From positions 15,786 through 36,465 of the forward strand of contig VHZZ01005587.1 of assembly GCA_009801015.1 (NCBI GenBank): a stretch of 20,680 nt of DNA, written 5' to 3'. The stretch comes from Silene noctiflora. Taxonomy: Eukaryota > Streptophyta > Magnoliopsida > Caryophyllales > Caryophyllaceae. Each line of letters opens with the position of its first letter. Positions within the stretch are counted from its first letter, which is position 1. The position numbers and the translations under genes are program-made. A model generated the notes under the pieces. The model searched no databases. It worked only from the letters and a program-made list of their open reading frames with translations, and was not told the DNA's origin. Below are positions 10,405 to 19,729 of the stretch, one piece after another.

Positions 10405-13400
10405 CTACCTTGCCTTTACTTTGGCCTTCTTTGTTGTTGCGGTCACAAATGTGGATCTAGTGGAGAAAGGGAAGATGATCTCAGAGAGATTGTGGACTAG
10501 TCCTTTGTCGTAAATGTTTGTTTTAGCCACCACCTCTGCATCCTTGAGAGGTGATCTCCGAAAAAAGGACTTCCATTTGCTCTCAGGAGGTTTGTTTTCA
10601 AGGCTAAGACCGGAAAGACTTGCCTTGAGCGCGGATGCACTAGCCTTCGCTTCGTTTATCTTCCTTTGCAGGCTTTCGTAGTCTTGCCATTTATATGTCT
10701 ATAACAAGAAAGGGAGAAAATCATAACTTGATCACTTCCTATATTTGGCTATGGTACTCTGACATTGCACTGTAGCCTATAGGTGCGCGTGTTGCATATC
10801 AACCTGACACTTTTTCTGACACGACATTTCATTTTAGGCAAAAAACATGAAAATACTTCACAAAATAGTCATGCCTGACACTTGCAGTTGAGTCTAAGAA
10901 AAATAGATAATAATTAACATTACCCTGCTACCCCAGTATCTCATGAAAATACTTCACAAAATCAATGGGGGAGTAATGACCAAGGAATGTGCCTAAAAAA
11001 ACACAAAGTAGAAGTAGTTTCCAAATGACCCCATAACAAAAACGTCGAAAATCAACCAAATCGTAAATCAAAATATAAAAAAAATATCAGAACTTATCGA
11101 GTCATTCAGGCTTTACTCCATTATGATCCTCTAAAGATGATACAACAACATTACCCGGGTGCCTCAATGGCTCGCGCAAATTGCGGGGTAAGGGGGGTCG
11201 GATGTACGCAGTCTAACCCTTGTGTTAACCCTTGTGTTGGCAACACAAAAAGACTGTTTCCAATTGACCCAAGATGAAAATTGCGTCGAAAACTACATCG
11301 AACGACTATTACTTCACAAAAGAAAGAAGCACAGTGAATTTATCAAGCCATTTTGCTTTATTCCATCATTATCCGGAACCAAAAAGAAATAAGTCTTGGG
11401 CTCCATAGAAATGGAAAATCCTCTAAAAATGATATAGGGAAAAAATGCTAATTTGATATTGACATCACCTTTAGGGAACACAATATGCATCTAGTCCCTT
11501 TGTCTCAATCATTTGTTTGCCTTTTTAATTCATTGTGAGGGGTATTTTAAATCAAGGCAAACAAATGATTGGGACGGAGGGAGTACTTTATAAATCTTGC
11601 TATGTTTGTTTCCCAATTCTTTTGCAGTTTTTACATCGTTTTTGTTTCCATAAAACATGGAATCAATCATGTATTAGAGAATCCAATATTCATCCATGTT
11701 TGGCTAGAAGTAATCAGCGAAAGGAGGGGGAGACATACCTCGTTCGTAGTGGTATTTGAATAACACAGCTTTGCATGATACCCGAAGAAAGCAGCCATCA
11801 GCAAGCAAACAACGGCAAGAAACACCATAAGAAGAATCTGAGTGTTATACGAGCTCAATAACCACTGTTCACGGGCAAAAGATGTTAGAAGAAAATTAGT
11901 CAATTCATACCCCTGGTGAATCATTGTAAAAACATTTGCTGTGAAAAAGGGGGAAGAAGCCAACATCCAGGTCAAAACAAAATCACATGTCGAGTTTTCG
12001 GTAAAAAAGCAGAGATCAAAATCGAAGACGTAATTCTATTTAAGAAATTCATTCGGAAAAAAGAGGGTATAATTGCTTGTTGGTGAAAACCGTTGACCAA
12101 ATACTGCATCTGTCCCAATCATTTATTTACCTTTCTAATTAATTGTGAGGATATTGTAATCGAAAATAAACAAATGAATGGGAAGACGGGAGTATGCAAT
12201 AACACAAATAGACCATGTTTCTTTTTAGTTGTCACCTGTGCAACATGCGGAGCTAAGCCTTGAAACGAATTCTCAATTCCATAATAAACTGCAAAGTGCA
12301 TAGAAAGATCAGAAGTTATCTTAAGTACAATAATGCGGCACGGGGTCTCTGTGAAAATGAAATTAAGAAAGACCAAAGATCTTACCAGTTAAAATATGAA
12401 TAATTTTGAGTTCCTTCAATCGACTTGCGAGAATCAAACTGAGGGCAATAGATCCATATACACAGAGACAAAAATGCCTGCAGAACATAGAACTCTTACA
12501 ACTAGGAACTGGAAGCCTATTTACTTCCATCTTTGGCAATTAAACACACTACGGAGTAATTTTTATTAGAGACTGTCTTAAGGTCAAGGATGTGCTCTGC
12601 TCATGGTGACCAGATTCGTAATACAACCGATTCGAATTCTTAATATGAGTACGCGATGCGCTCAAAATAGAGCATAATTCGATAAAAATTACAACCAAAC
12701 ACCATAATTCGATGTAATTTGCGTGAATCGATTCGCTATTCGTTGGGCAATCAAGCGAATTCGGTAAACCAGGCTCTCCTAATTCATTCACAACACTTGT
12801 GTGGTCTTAGCTTCAAAAATAGGAAACCCAAAGCCAAAATATTAAGCATGAGGAGTGCAGGAACAAAAAAAGCAATGAATAATTAACGAAACAATCAGAT
12901 TCCAATAATTTTGTTCATTTAGATCTTAGAATCTTCAGCATGAAAAAGCTATTAATGCTACCAAACCAAAAGAAATACTCACCAGAGAAGAAAGGCCATA
13001 AAGTACCTAGTATTTCTTTCCCCAATACAGTTATTCTGCAGCAAAAAAATAGTGAATAAATATTGAGCAAGGGAAAGTTTAAGAGAGATAAGGTGATAAG
13101 TATATCTGAAACAAGAAACATGTAGACAAGTGATGCAAACCATCCAACCGCAATGGTGATCGAATCTGGCAACACAGCGGTCACATACACTGCAGTGCTT
13201 GGATCGTGCGGGCCTACACAAGCCCGAAAGAATTATCAGCTTACAGAGAGCACAAGCTGATTGAAAGAACAAATCTTTAATTAAGATATATGCACACATT
13301 ATCATGAGAGGCTCTCATGATAAGATAACGAGAAGAATTATCAATAATATGGGTAGTTATTCTTCAAATTCAATTTTTAGTGGATTAGTGACTATAGTGA

Positions 13401-16400
13401 GTATTGGATAATATTTTTAGTTATATGGGTCCATCTTGACATAATATTGAGATGTGAAACTCACTTCAAAATTTTGCAAGTTGAACATTCTCGCTCAGAA
13501 TATAGGACATTATCATAAGGGTACGCAGAGATATACTGAGATACATTCTCAGCCTTCACAGTGCCGGGATCAGAAAAACTAGTTAGTAAAAAGAGGAAAA
13601 CACCAACTCCAATTGCCACAATGCTTATATACCTGCAAAAACAAGAAACGAATAGGAGGAATTTGAAAAGAATTAACACAAAACGTCTTTAACAGCTAAC
13701 ATGCAACCTAATCCATCATGCACATATCTTTGGAGAGTATAGTACCTGTGAATATCACTCAAATAATAATTAGGAATGTAAGCAAATGATGATTGCACTA
13801 TGAAGTAGTATGTTGCCGATAATATTGCAGCATACAAGATCTGCAAGGCCAAATGCATAACACATGGACGTGAGCAACAAGTGATATTCATAAAATCTTT
13901 TAGCAATGTCACACAAACAAGAGGCACGTGTAACTAACTATAAAATGAAGAATTCTAGATGGATCTCATATGGTGCCTATTGACTCAAACTTAGAACATC
14001 CATCCATAAGCTCTAGTATATTCACAAGATTAGTCTCTAGCAATAAGAACAACATAAGTTATTTGAGGTCAGTTAACATGAACACAATTATAATCAACAT
14101 TTCTTAAGGTTAAACCAAAAGCAGAATGGTAGACAGAAAATGGGGAAGAACGACGACGACGAAACAAAAACAATAACATTATTACCCCAGGTTAGCACAC
14201 TCTATGTCTAACAAACATTACCTTTCATCACCCAAAAAGTGTAAACGTTTTTATACTTATTTAAACATGTATTCAATAACCTTTAGAAAATATACATCTC
14301 ACTTAAGCATACAAAAAAGAGGCAGACGTAGAGATAGAGAAAGATTATAAATGAAAAAAGGGGGTAAAATTATCCCGAAATATGATGGCAGAAAAGACAG
14401 GAAAGAGAAAATCATGGATGATTGAAGCCCACAAAGGGTTGAGGATACCACTGTACAAACATCAAATGCAGGATATATTACATTCTTACGCTAAGGGACT
14501 GCAAAAGAGAAAACGGGAAAAAAAAAGCGCATAAACGTGGAAGGAGAATTGGAGAAGTACTCCCTCCCTCCCTCCTTCCCTCCCTCCCTCCCTCCCTCGA
14601 CTGTGTCAAACAACAATTCTGACTCGGAAAAACAAGTAAGCAAAACCTACATACCTACCAAAATCCAGAAAATGGATAAACCATGTGAAACACATAGTTC
14701 ACTCATGGGTGAACACATTTCTCAGAGATAACAACAGTATTCTTAGACTCTATGATCTAGCTATGAATGAAAAAGGAGAGAAACAGAAGGGAAAGAAGGA
14801 AAGTGGAGGGAAAAGAATACATACTGTAGTTCTTATATAGAATAGCCCAAATAGGAGGGAATCAGAGATTTACAGAGGATGATGGGGCTTGCAACAGAAA
14901 GAAAAGGGCATGTGACGGTGGAAGAGAAGAAGTGTCAGCGTGATCTGATTTGTGAAAGAGGAAAGACATTTGATCCACCCTGACTTCCTTTTCAACACCC
15001 TAGCACAATGGTATTTTAAGGTAAGGGATTTTTTGGAGGAACGAAAAACTAATCCCCTCTATTCCCACTACTCTCTTCCCCTCCCCTACTGCAACGCTAT
15101 TGAAGTGAAGAGTATCGGATCCTTATGTTTCCCATCCCTTCCCTACACTCTTGTCTCCACGTCCAAGTGAGATACGAAGCGGAATTTAAGTTAATAGAAA
15201 TGCCTCAAGGCTCTTGCTAGTGACAAAATGAGCAGAAGTGAGATGTATGAATGCAAAGAAAACACAAAAAGGCTATTTCCAGGGTCACCTCACAATATAA
15301 CAATCGCAGATAGTTTATTAAACATTTTGCACCATCCCATCATATACCAAAACCAAGAAATAGCGAGTCATTGACTCCATTGCAAATGGAAACTCAAATC
15401 AGATGTGTAATTCAATCAGAGTGACATACATGCATAAGCAAGGATCGAATCTAGACGCTAAAATAGATTCCAAGTACAGAAATGAGATTCGCTAGCCACT
15501 GGTAATGTTAGAAATCCAATCAGATCAATAGTAGTACCATATGGAACATCTGAGAGCTACATGTTCTTACGCAACTTTAACAAAGCAGCTTCAAAAGCTT
15601 CATTCTCAAGTTCTTCCTCCTCATATTCAATTTGATCACAATAACTTCTCGTCATATCCCAAATTTACTATGATCGCGGTTATAAGGTTTAACTAGCTAT
15701 TTACAAACTTGCATTTTAAAACATTGGTCTCACAAGAAAACTAACAAAATGGCTCTACAATGATATACTCGTGTATTAGTATTTCTAGAGTTCTTGATTT
15801 AAATCCACCCTCCTATTTGATAATTTCTTAAAGGATTTGCATTAATTAGACATCTACTTCCCCATACTAAAAGCACTCTTCAAGTTAAAATCATGGGATG
15901 AGTCTAACACATCAAAACACTTTATAATCATCATCAGGCAATACATTCCACTTTGGGTCAGTGCCAAATTCTACAGAAAGCTCATGAATAGAGGTACAGC
16001 AACAACCTAACAAAGGAGCTAGGAGATACAATTCAGGCAGGGTTGCTGTCCAATTCAAGACACTCGTCGCTGAACTAACAAAACAAGTTCATGACCATTA
16101 GAGGCTCACCTGCTGCCCTGTGATCGGGAAATGGGATTTAGGTAGAAAGGAAAGGAACTTAACTACTTTCCTATATTTGGTTTATTATACAGTTCCTGAA
16201 TTTATATGACTTATCAAGTTTGAATAATGCTTATTATCTTACAAACCACTAATCATTCCAGATTGTAAGAATGTTACAACAACGTCAACCCAGTGCCTCA
16301 AGGGCGCCCGCAAACTGGCTGTGCTTCTTTTTATCGTTCCAGAATGAACAATTAAAAATTCCAAGTAGAAAACCCTCAAAGATCAGAACTTTCAAAGAGA

Positions 16401-16801
16401 TCTAACAAATTACAAAGCTAACATGAAAAACCCAGCAAACAAAAAAATCATCGTTTATGAAATAAATTACCTGCAAAGTTGGGTTAGAGCGGTAACAACA
16501 GTAATACTCAACAGAAATGACAGCATTCTCCCCTCGCTCTCCACACACTTTTGCCACAAATTTCCTGCAAAATTAATCAACCAACAACTCCAATTAACAA
16601 TCAGCAAAAAACCCAACAACAAAAAATTGAAATTACAGCAGAAAAAACTTACAGAAAATATTCATAAGCACCAAAAGTTAGAAAATTATGAAGGCGTTCG
16701 ACGAAAGTGCCTTGAAAAATGGGCCATTGGCCACATAAGAATGAAATTACTACCATAAGTGTGATCAATCCATGACATACAAGAACCCATTGAACCGCCA
16801 T
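10405..16801 (-). CDS. PAT17: DHHC-type protein S-acyltransferase (PAT17/At3g04970 type)
   Basis: Ten minus-strand exons: 16801-16653, 16564-16471, 13840-13746, 13632-13465, 13213-13141, 13035-12983, 12477-12386, 12288-12236, 11864-11739 and 10698-10405. They total 1197 nt, 398 aa, with every phase consistent. The ATG sits in AACAATGGC, the plant start consensus. Membrane segments lie at about 5-23, 84-104, 115-132, 213-230 and 265-288. The DPG motif is at 134-136. The Cys-rich domain runs from C162 to C196 ([19 protein letters not shown]) with DHHC at 187-190, so C190 is the acyl acceptor. The TTxE motif is TTNE (298-301). The C-terminal [17 protein letters not shown] (362-378) matches the PaCCT-like region of DHHC enzymes. 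It transfers palmitate to cysteines of target proteins at a membrane. I recognise the subfamily from memory of the Arabidopsis protein; orthology is likely but not computed. No break is seen. Confidence 0.95.
10995..11130 (-). mobile_element. SINE relic B (partial) in acyltransferase intron 9
   Basis: Read on the minus strand it parallels relic A just to its right: ATAATGGAGTAAAGCCTGAATGACTCG-like start, then TTTTCGACG, then GGGTCATTTGGAAAC and CTTTGTGTT. It lacks the 3' domain that relic A carries. It looks like a 3'-truncated older copy of the same element. Confidence 0.5.
11142..11380 (-). mobile_element. SINE relic A with plant 3' domain
   Basis: On the minus strand it reads GGTCAATTGGAAACAGTC, a TTTGTGTTGCCAACAC segment, GACTGCGTACATCCGACCCC, TTACCCCGCAATTTGCGCGA, GAGGCACCCGGGTAATGTTG and ends in GTTGTTGTA. 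This arrangement is the conserved 3' end of many angiosperm SINEs. A short duplication (CCCTTGTGTT twice, 11217-11237) is internal. It lies wholly within intron 9. The 5' limit and target duplication are not resolved. Confidence 0.7.
11492..11585. mobile_element. Stowaway-type MITE, copy 1
   Basis: A 94-bp element with terminal inverted repeats of about 30 bp (right end, inverted, reads TACTCCCTCCGTCCCAATCA; left end TAGTCCCTTTGTCTCAATCA), flanked by TA. The terminus CTCCCTCCGTCCC is typical of Stowaway MITEs, which move by Tc1/mariner transposase supplied in trans and insert at TA. It sits in acyltransferase intron 9, about 150 bases from exon 9. Confidence 0.85.
12102..12194. mobile_element. 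Stowaway-type MITE, copy 2
   Basis: A 93-bp relative of copy 1 in the same orientation, with the same central ATTGTGAGG motif and inverted ends (TACTGCATCTGTCCCAATCA on the left; TACTCCCGTCTTCCCATTCA from the right). It is more diverged, so older or independently inserted. It lies in acyltransferase intron 8, about 40 bases downstream of exon 8 in the gene's direction. Confidence 0.8.
13299..13323. repeat. Perfect 25-bp palindrome (12-bp arms, 1-base centre)
   Basis: The left arm TTATCATGAGAG (13299-13310) is the exact reverse complement of CTCTCATGATAA (13312-13323), around a single G. It lies in acyltransferase intron 5, between exon 5 and exon 4. No flanking gene element explains it. It could be a fold-back transposon scar or a chance motif. 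Confidence 0.9.
14560..14598 (+). repeat. (CCCT)n microsatellite; G-quadruplex-capable on the transcript strand
   Basis: Nine TCC(C) units with one interruption (CCTTCCC). On the minus strand, the sense strand of the acyltransferase gene, this gives eight GGG tracts spaced by single A or GAA-like loops. Confidence 0.9.
15196..15380 (-). mobile_element. SINE relic C (degenerate) in intron 2
   Basis: Minus-strand reading shows GAGTCAATGACTCGC, later GGGTGACC/CTGGAAATAGCC, TTTTTGTGTT and, at its 3' end, AGAGCCTTGAGGCA. The order of blocks matches relics A and B, but the GTACATCCGACC block is missing. Assignment is by motif order only. Confidence 0.4.
16277..16330 (-). mobile_element. SINE relic D (3' end only) in intron 2
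   Basis: The minus strand reads AGCCAGTTTGCGGGCGCCCT, TGAGGCACTGGGTTGACGTT and ends GTTGTTGTAACA. This closely parallels the last 45 bases of relic A (TTGCGCGAGCCATTGAGGCA, then GTTGTTGTA). It appears to be a 5'-truncated copy. Confidence 0.5.
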
Positions 16802-17585
16802 TGTTGAGTAATTTGATGAAAATGAATGAGATTATAACCAAGATTTATTAGTATAAATGAACCCTTAATTCCAATTAAAATGAAATTAAGTATAGTAAGG
16901 AAAGATCGTGGACTATGATGGTGTTAGTAAGTTAGTATATGTTATATTATGAGAGGATTATGTGGAGAAATTTAAGAAGTAAATTAATTTGCAGTATTTT
17001 GTTAACAAGTAGACAGACAAGTCCAAGAAATTGTGATTGGGTGGAACTAATTGTTGTTGGCGAACGAAATGTGCCTCATTTCTGAAAATGTTTCTTCGAT
17101 GATGAATTTGGTGTTTTGTGATTCTAGACTTGTTCTAAGGGAATTGGTCTAGTAGCTTGTACAATTTTAACAATCCTTTACTTTAAAATATTAAGGTCGG
17201 GTTTTGAGACTCTTTTTATACTACTTTTTTCGTTTTATTTTGATGATTACATAGTTTGTTTGTATGAATTAAGAGGATTTTTAGAAACATATACAATCTA
17301 GTTTTTTTTTTTTTTTTGTTAAAATGTAAGTATTATATAAAATCAAAAGTCGATAATTGAAAAGAATATACAAGGATAATTCTATTTCCTATTGAGATGC
17401 CGATAACGAGGTGTACATAAAAAAAGGAACAAAACAAGTAGAACTTATCCAAATACTCAGTGTAAGCTTCAACCTAAGCTCACAATTCGTCTCTTCTTCT
17501 CTGCCATTTTCATCTATGAAGTTCAATTGGAAGATTTATCTGGAGCATGATCAGCTGGTACAAGCATTTAATATCACTAGTTGTT

Positions 17586-17611
17586 GCACCGCGCTCTATC
17601 CAGCGCGGTGC
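17586..17611. repeat. Exact inverted repeat, 10-bp GC-rich arms, 6-base loop
   Basis: GCACCGCGCT (17586-17595), loop CTATCC, then AGCGCGGTGC (17602-17611), a perfect complement. Its CCGCGC core stands out sharply from the AT-rich surroundings. There is no T-run typical of a bacterial terminator, and this is a plant nuclear sequence, so a transposon remnant or structured-RNA segment is more likely. Confidence 0.9.
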
Positions 17612-17915
17612 CCCAATTTGGTGGAATGCTAAGCGGAAGTAAGTCGGTAGTGTATCAATAGGAAGATGTTCGGTCCATTATATGTTTATAAATGGTGGAA
17701 CGAGCATAGTTTTTATTACAAAACTCGCGTAACTGCTTGAAAACGGCATGTCTAATGCAAAATAATGATGCACAAGTGAACGATTAATTTTAATAAAAAG
17801 AAGGTAATATTACACTGACACAAAGGTGTAAGGTCTTTTTTTTGCAAGCATCTATAAAGATAGAGTTACAACACGAAACAATTACACAAATGCTGAGAAC
17901 AAATATATAACATGT

Positions 17916-18073
17916 TTAGTAAACTTTTGTATCATGCCACAAACAATGACTACCTTGGAAAAACTTCACAAATAAAACCGTGTGGGAGGCATTGTTAGCG
18001 GAAGCGCAAGCACCATTTGCATTGTTGTTGCAAGAACTTGGGCCTGGATCTGATGATTGTCCGCATTCAACAT
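17916..18073 (-). other. Exon-like stretch, strand uncertain
   Basis: On the minus strand an open frame starts just after a weak acceptor (gacgag) and reads VECGQSSDPGPSSCNNNANG, continues Ala/Asn/Ser-rich, and stops with TAA at 17916. A second minus frame is open for about 37 codons, and the plus strand from 17980 is also open (MWEALLAEAQAPFALLLQEL). Base composition is richer in G+C than its flanks, as exons usually are. I do not recognise any of the peptides and no partner exon is found. Confidence 0.2.
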
Positions 18074-18381
18074 CTCGTCATTTAAACATCAAAATACGTA
18101 CATCAAAATCATGTCCTTTTAAACATTTAATGTTTCCTTTTAACAGACATTGTGTTATAGTAACAACCCACTAAATACTGAAACACAGCTTCTTCGCTGC
18201 TATACATGCACTTTATAACCTTTTCAATGATTACTCGGAGATACAATTCCTTACTATACAACGACACCAGGCATATAGACTGAAAAGAATAAGACAGACG
18301 GTGCGAAGTGAGCATGTCCAGGTTAATATTCACACTTTTCAGAAATGCTACCTTATTTGCATAATACTCTTGCTATTTACA

Positions 18382-18536
18382 CTAATTAAAACTCTCGCTC
18401 TCCCTCTTTGATAGCATTCCCCGGTAACTGAAACGTAGCCCCTATATTTTGACAAAACTTAAATAAAGGTTATGATTAAAAAGGTACTTTGCATTAGAAG
18501 TTTTGTAACTTGACCAAGATAGGTAGAGTGAAAATG

Positions 18537-18585
<49 letters not shown>

Positions 18586-19729
18586 AAAGGTGTAGGACAG
18601 TTCATGTGACGTAAGTTGAATCACGGTTTTAACTATACCTAAACTATATTACTCTCTACCTAACTTGATAAAAAACGCCGAAGACTTCTAATTACCACTA
18701 CAAAGTGCAAACCAACCATTACGAGATTCAGGAGCAGATTGTAACCTATCTTCAAAACAATCCGCTATTAGCTAATTATGACAATAACTTTCTTAGATTC
18801 CTAATTCTTAGATTAGAAGTTAGAATTCGCCCAAGACCGTAACCTATCATCAAACCAATACGCAATTTAACTAACTATGTTAATGCATTGTACATCCCCC
18901 AGTAGCTAATAACACCACACTCAACCAAAATTTCCACTTATTGGACATTAGCCCACAAGTTAACCATCTCATCAAAAAATCAAAATCTCATCTACAGCAA
19001 CTCCGTAAACCTACACAGTCGATAATAACCATTTTAAACCCATAAGGTTATGAATACATACACAATCAACACCAATTGATCAGTCTCTTGAATTTCTAAT
19101 GAAAATCGTCAAAATTAGCATGCCAGGAGTCGTGTACATAGAGGGAAAAAATAGGAAACGTTGTGGGTTTCATTTAAGGTATTAAATATCCAGCGCTACT
19201 TAGTCATCAAGATTATGAAGGTTAAAGGGATCGTTTTTTAAATGTGGTTTTAGCCGCATTTACAGTGCAATTATCAAGAAGAAGCCACCAAGACATATTT
19301 AAGAATCAAATATCAAAACTGATATATAATACCATGGTTTGGATGTAACCAAACACCATGCTTAGCTACAAAGATAAATACAACCTACAATGATTAAATC
19401 TTGAAATTATTTGTCATAGAGGCAAGAATAAATCAACCGAAAGTAATCAAATTTATAAGGTAGCTCACTGAAAAATTCTACCTATCGCAAAGATGACAAT
19501 AGAGCTCGTAACTTTCCTTCTTTTCCAGGACCCATCTCTTCATCTCCTAGTCCATGGCATCAACGAGTCTCTAAAACACCAGCAGATAAAAGCACAGAGA
19601 GGCAGCGAGATTACAAGACTATGCATTCAACTTTCACACTTCTTGAATGGTCAATAAACTTACATGTTTTTCTTCCTGCTCTTGCCTAGCTTTGAATTCA
19701 TGTTGATTCATCTCAGCCATAACATGTTC
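18382..19729 (-). CDS. Three candidate terminal exons of an unidentified coiled-coil-like protein (5' end not found)
   Basis: Exons on the minus strand: 19729-19664 (22 codons), 19546-19482 and 18427-18382. They join in phase to give about 59 residues ending FN and TAG. The peptide starts EHVMAEMNQHEFKARQEQEE, then KHEMKRWVLEKKESYELYCH, LCDS and YRGMLSKRESESFN. It is rich in Glu, Lys, Gln and Arg with heptad-like spacing, so a coiled coil is plausible. Splice sites are good: CAT|gtaagt, GATAG|gtagaa, cttctag|GAA, gtttcag|TTA; the acceptor at 19547 (gactag) is weaker. I found no convincing upstream exon to the window edge; a start at 20378 followed by a strong donor (TCG|gtgagt) is possible but lies between two repeat copies. 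The 1.05-kb intron contains the 48-A run. I do not recognise the family, and the join is a hypothesis. Confidence 0.38.
18537..18584 (+). repeat. Poly(A) run of 48
   Basis: Uninterrupted A on the plus strand, preceded by GTGAAAATG and followed by CAAAGGTGTAGG. The 11 bases ACAAAGGTGTA overlapping its right edge (18584-18594) recur at 17820-17830, which raises the possibility of a retrotransposed insertion. The exact length is unreliable in any assembly. Confidence 0.95.

Larger units (their letters stand above)
13841..16470 (-). other. Acyltransferase intron 2, about 2.6 kb
   Basis: Bounded by TTTGCAG|gtaattt and ccttgcag|ATCTTG, phase 0. It contains a (CCCT)n tract and two SINE-like relics, listed separately. 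The other open frames (for example near 14952 and 16423) have no recognisable protein character; the one near 16423 is antisense over exons 1-2. The rest is unremarkable AT-rich sequence. Confidence 0.7.
16802..18381. other. Intergenic: acyltransferase promoter side and unassigned sequence
   Basis: The left part is upstream of the acyltransferase start and should contain its promoter and short leader; no convincing TATA box stands out. It also holds a 17-T run near 17303 and an exact GC-rich hairpin (17586-17611). Between 17916 and 18073 is an exon-like stretch open on both strands. No other gene is supported. Confidence 0.5.

Noticed and set aside
12545-12810. CRISPR-like or structured repeat from repeated AATTCG/GATTCG strings
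   Set aside because: Spacing is irregular, the strings are short and it lies in a plant intron; it is just locally biased sequence.
13250-13305. Upstream extension of the DHHC exon frame ([14 protein letters not shown]...)
   Set aside because: It is intron sequence; the acceptor at 13215/13214 joins the DHHC exon in phase with ECSTCKIL from the exon ending at 13465.
16423-16758. 111-codon plus-strand frame, Lys/Asn-rich
   Set aside because: It overlaps exons 1 and 2 of the acyltransferase on the opposite strand and has no recognisable content.
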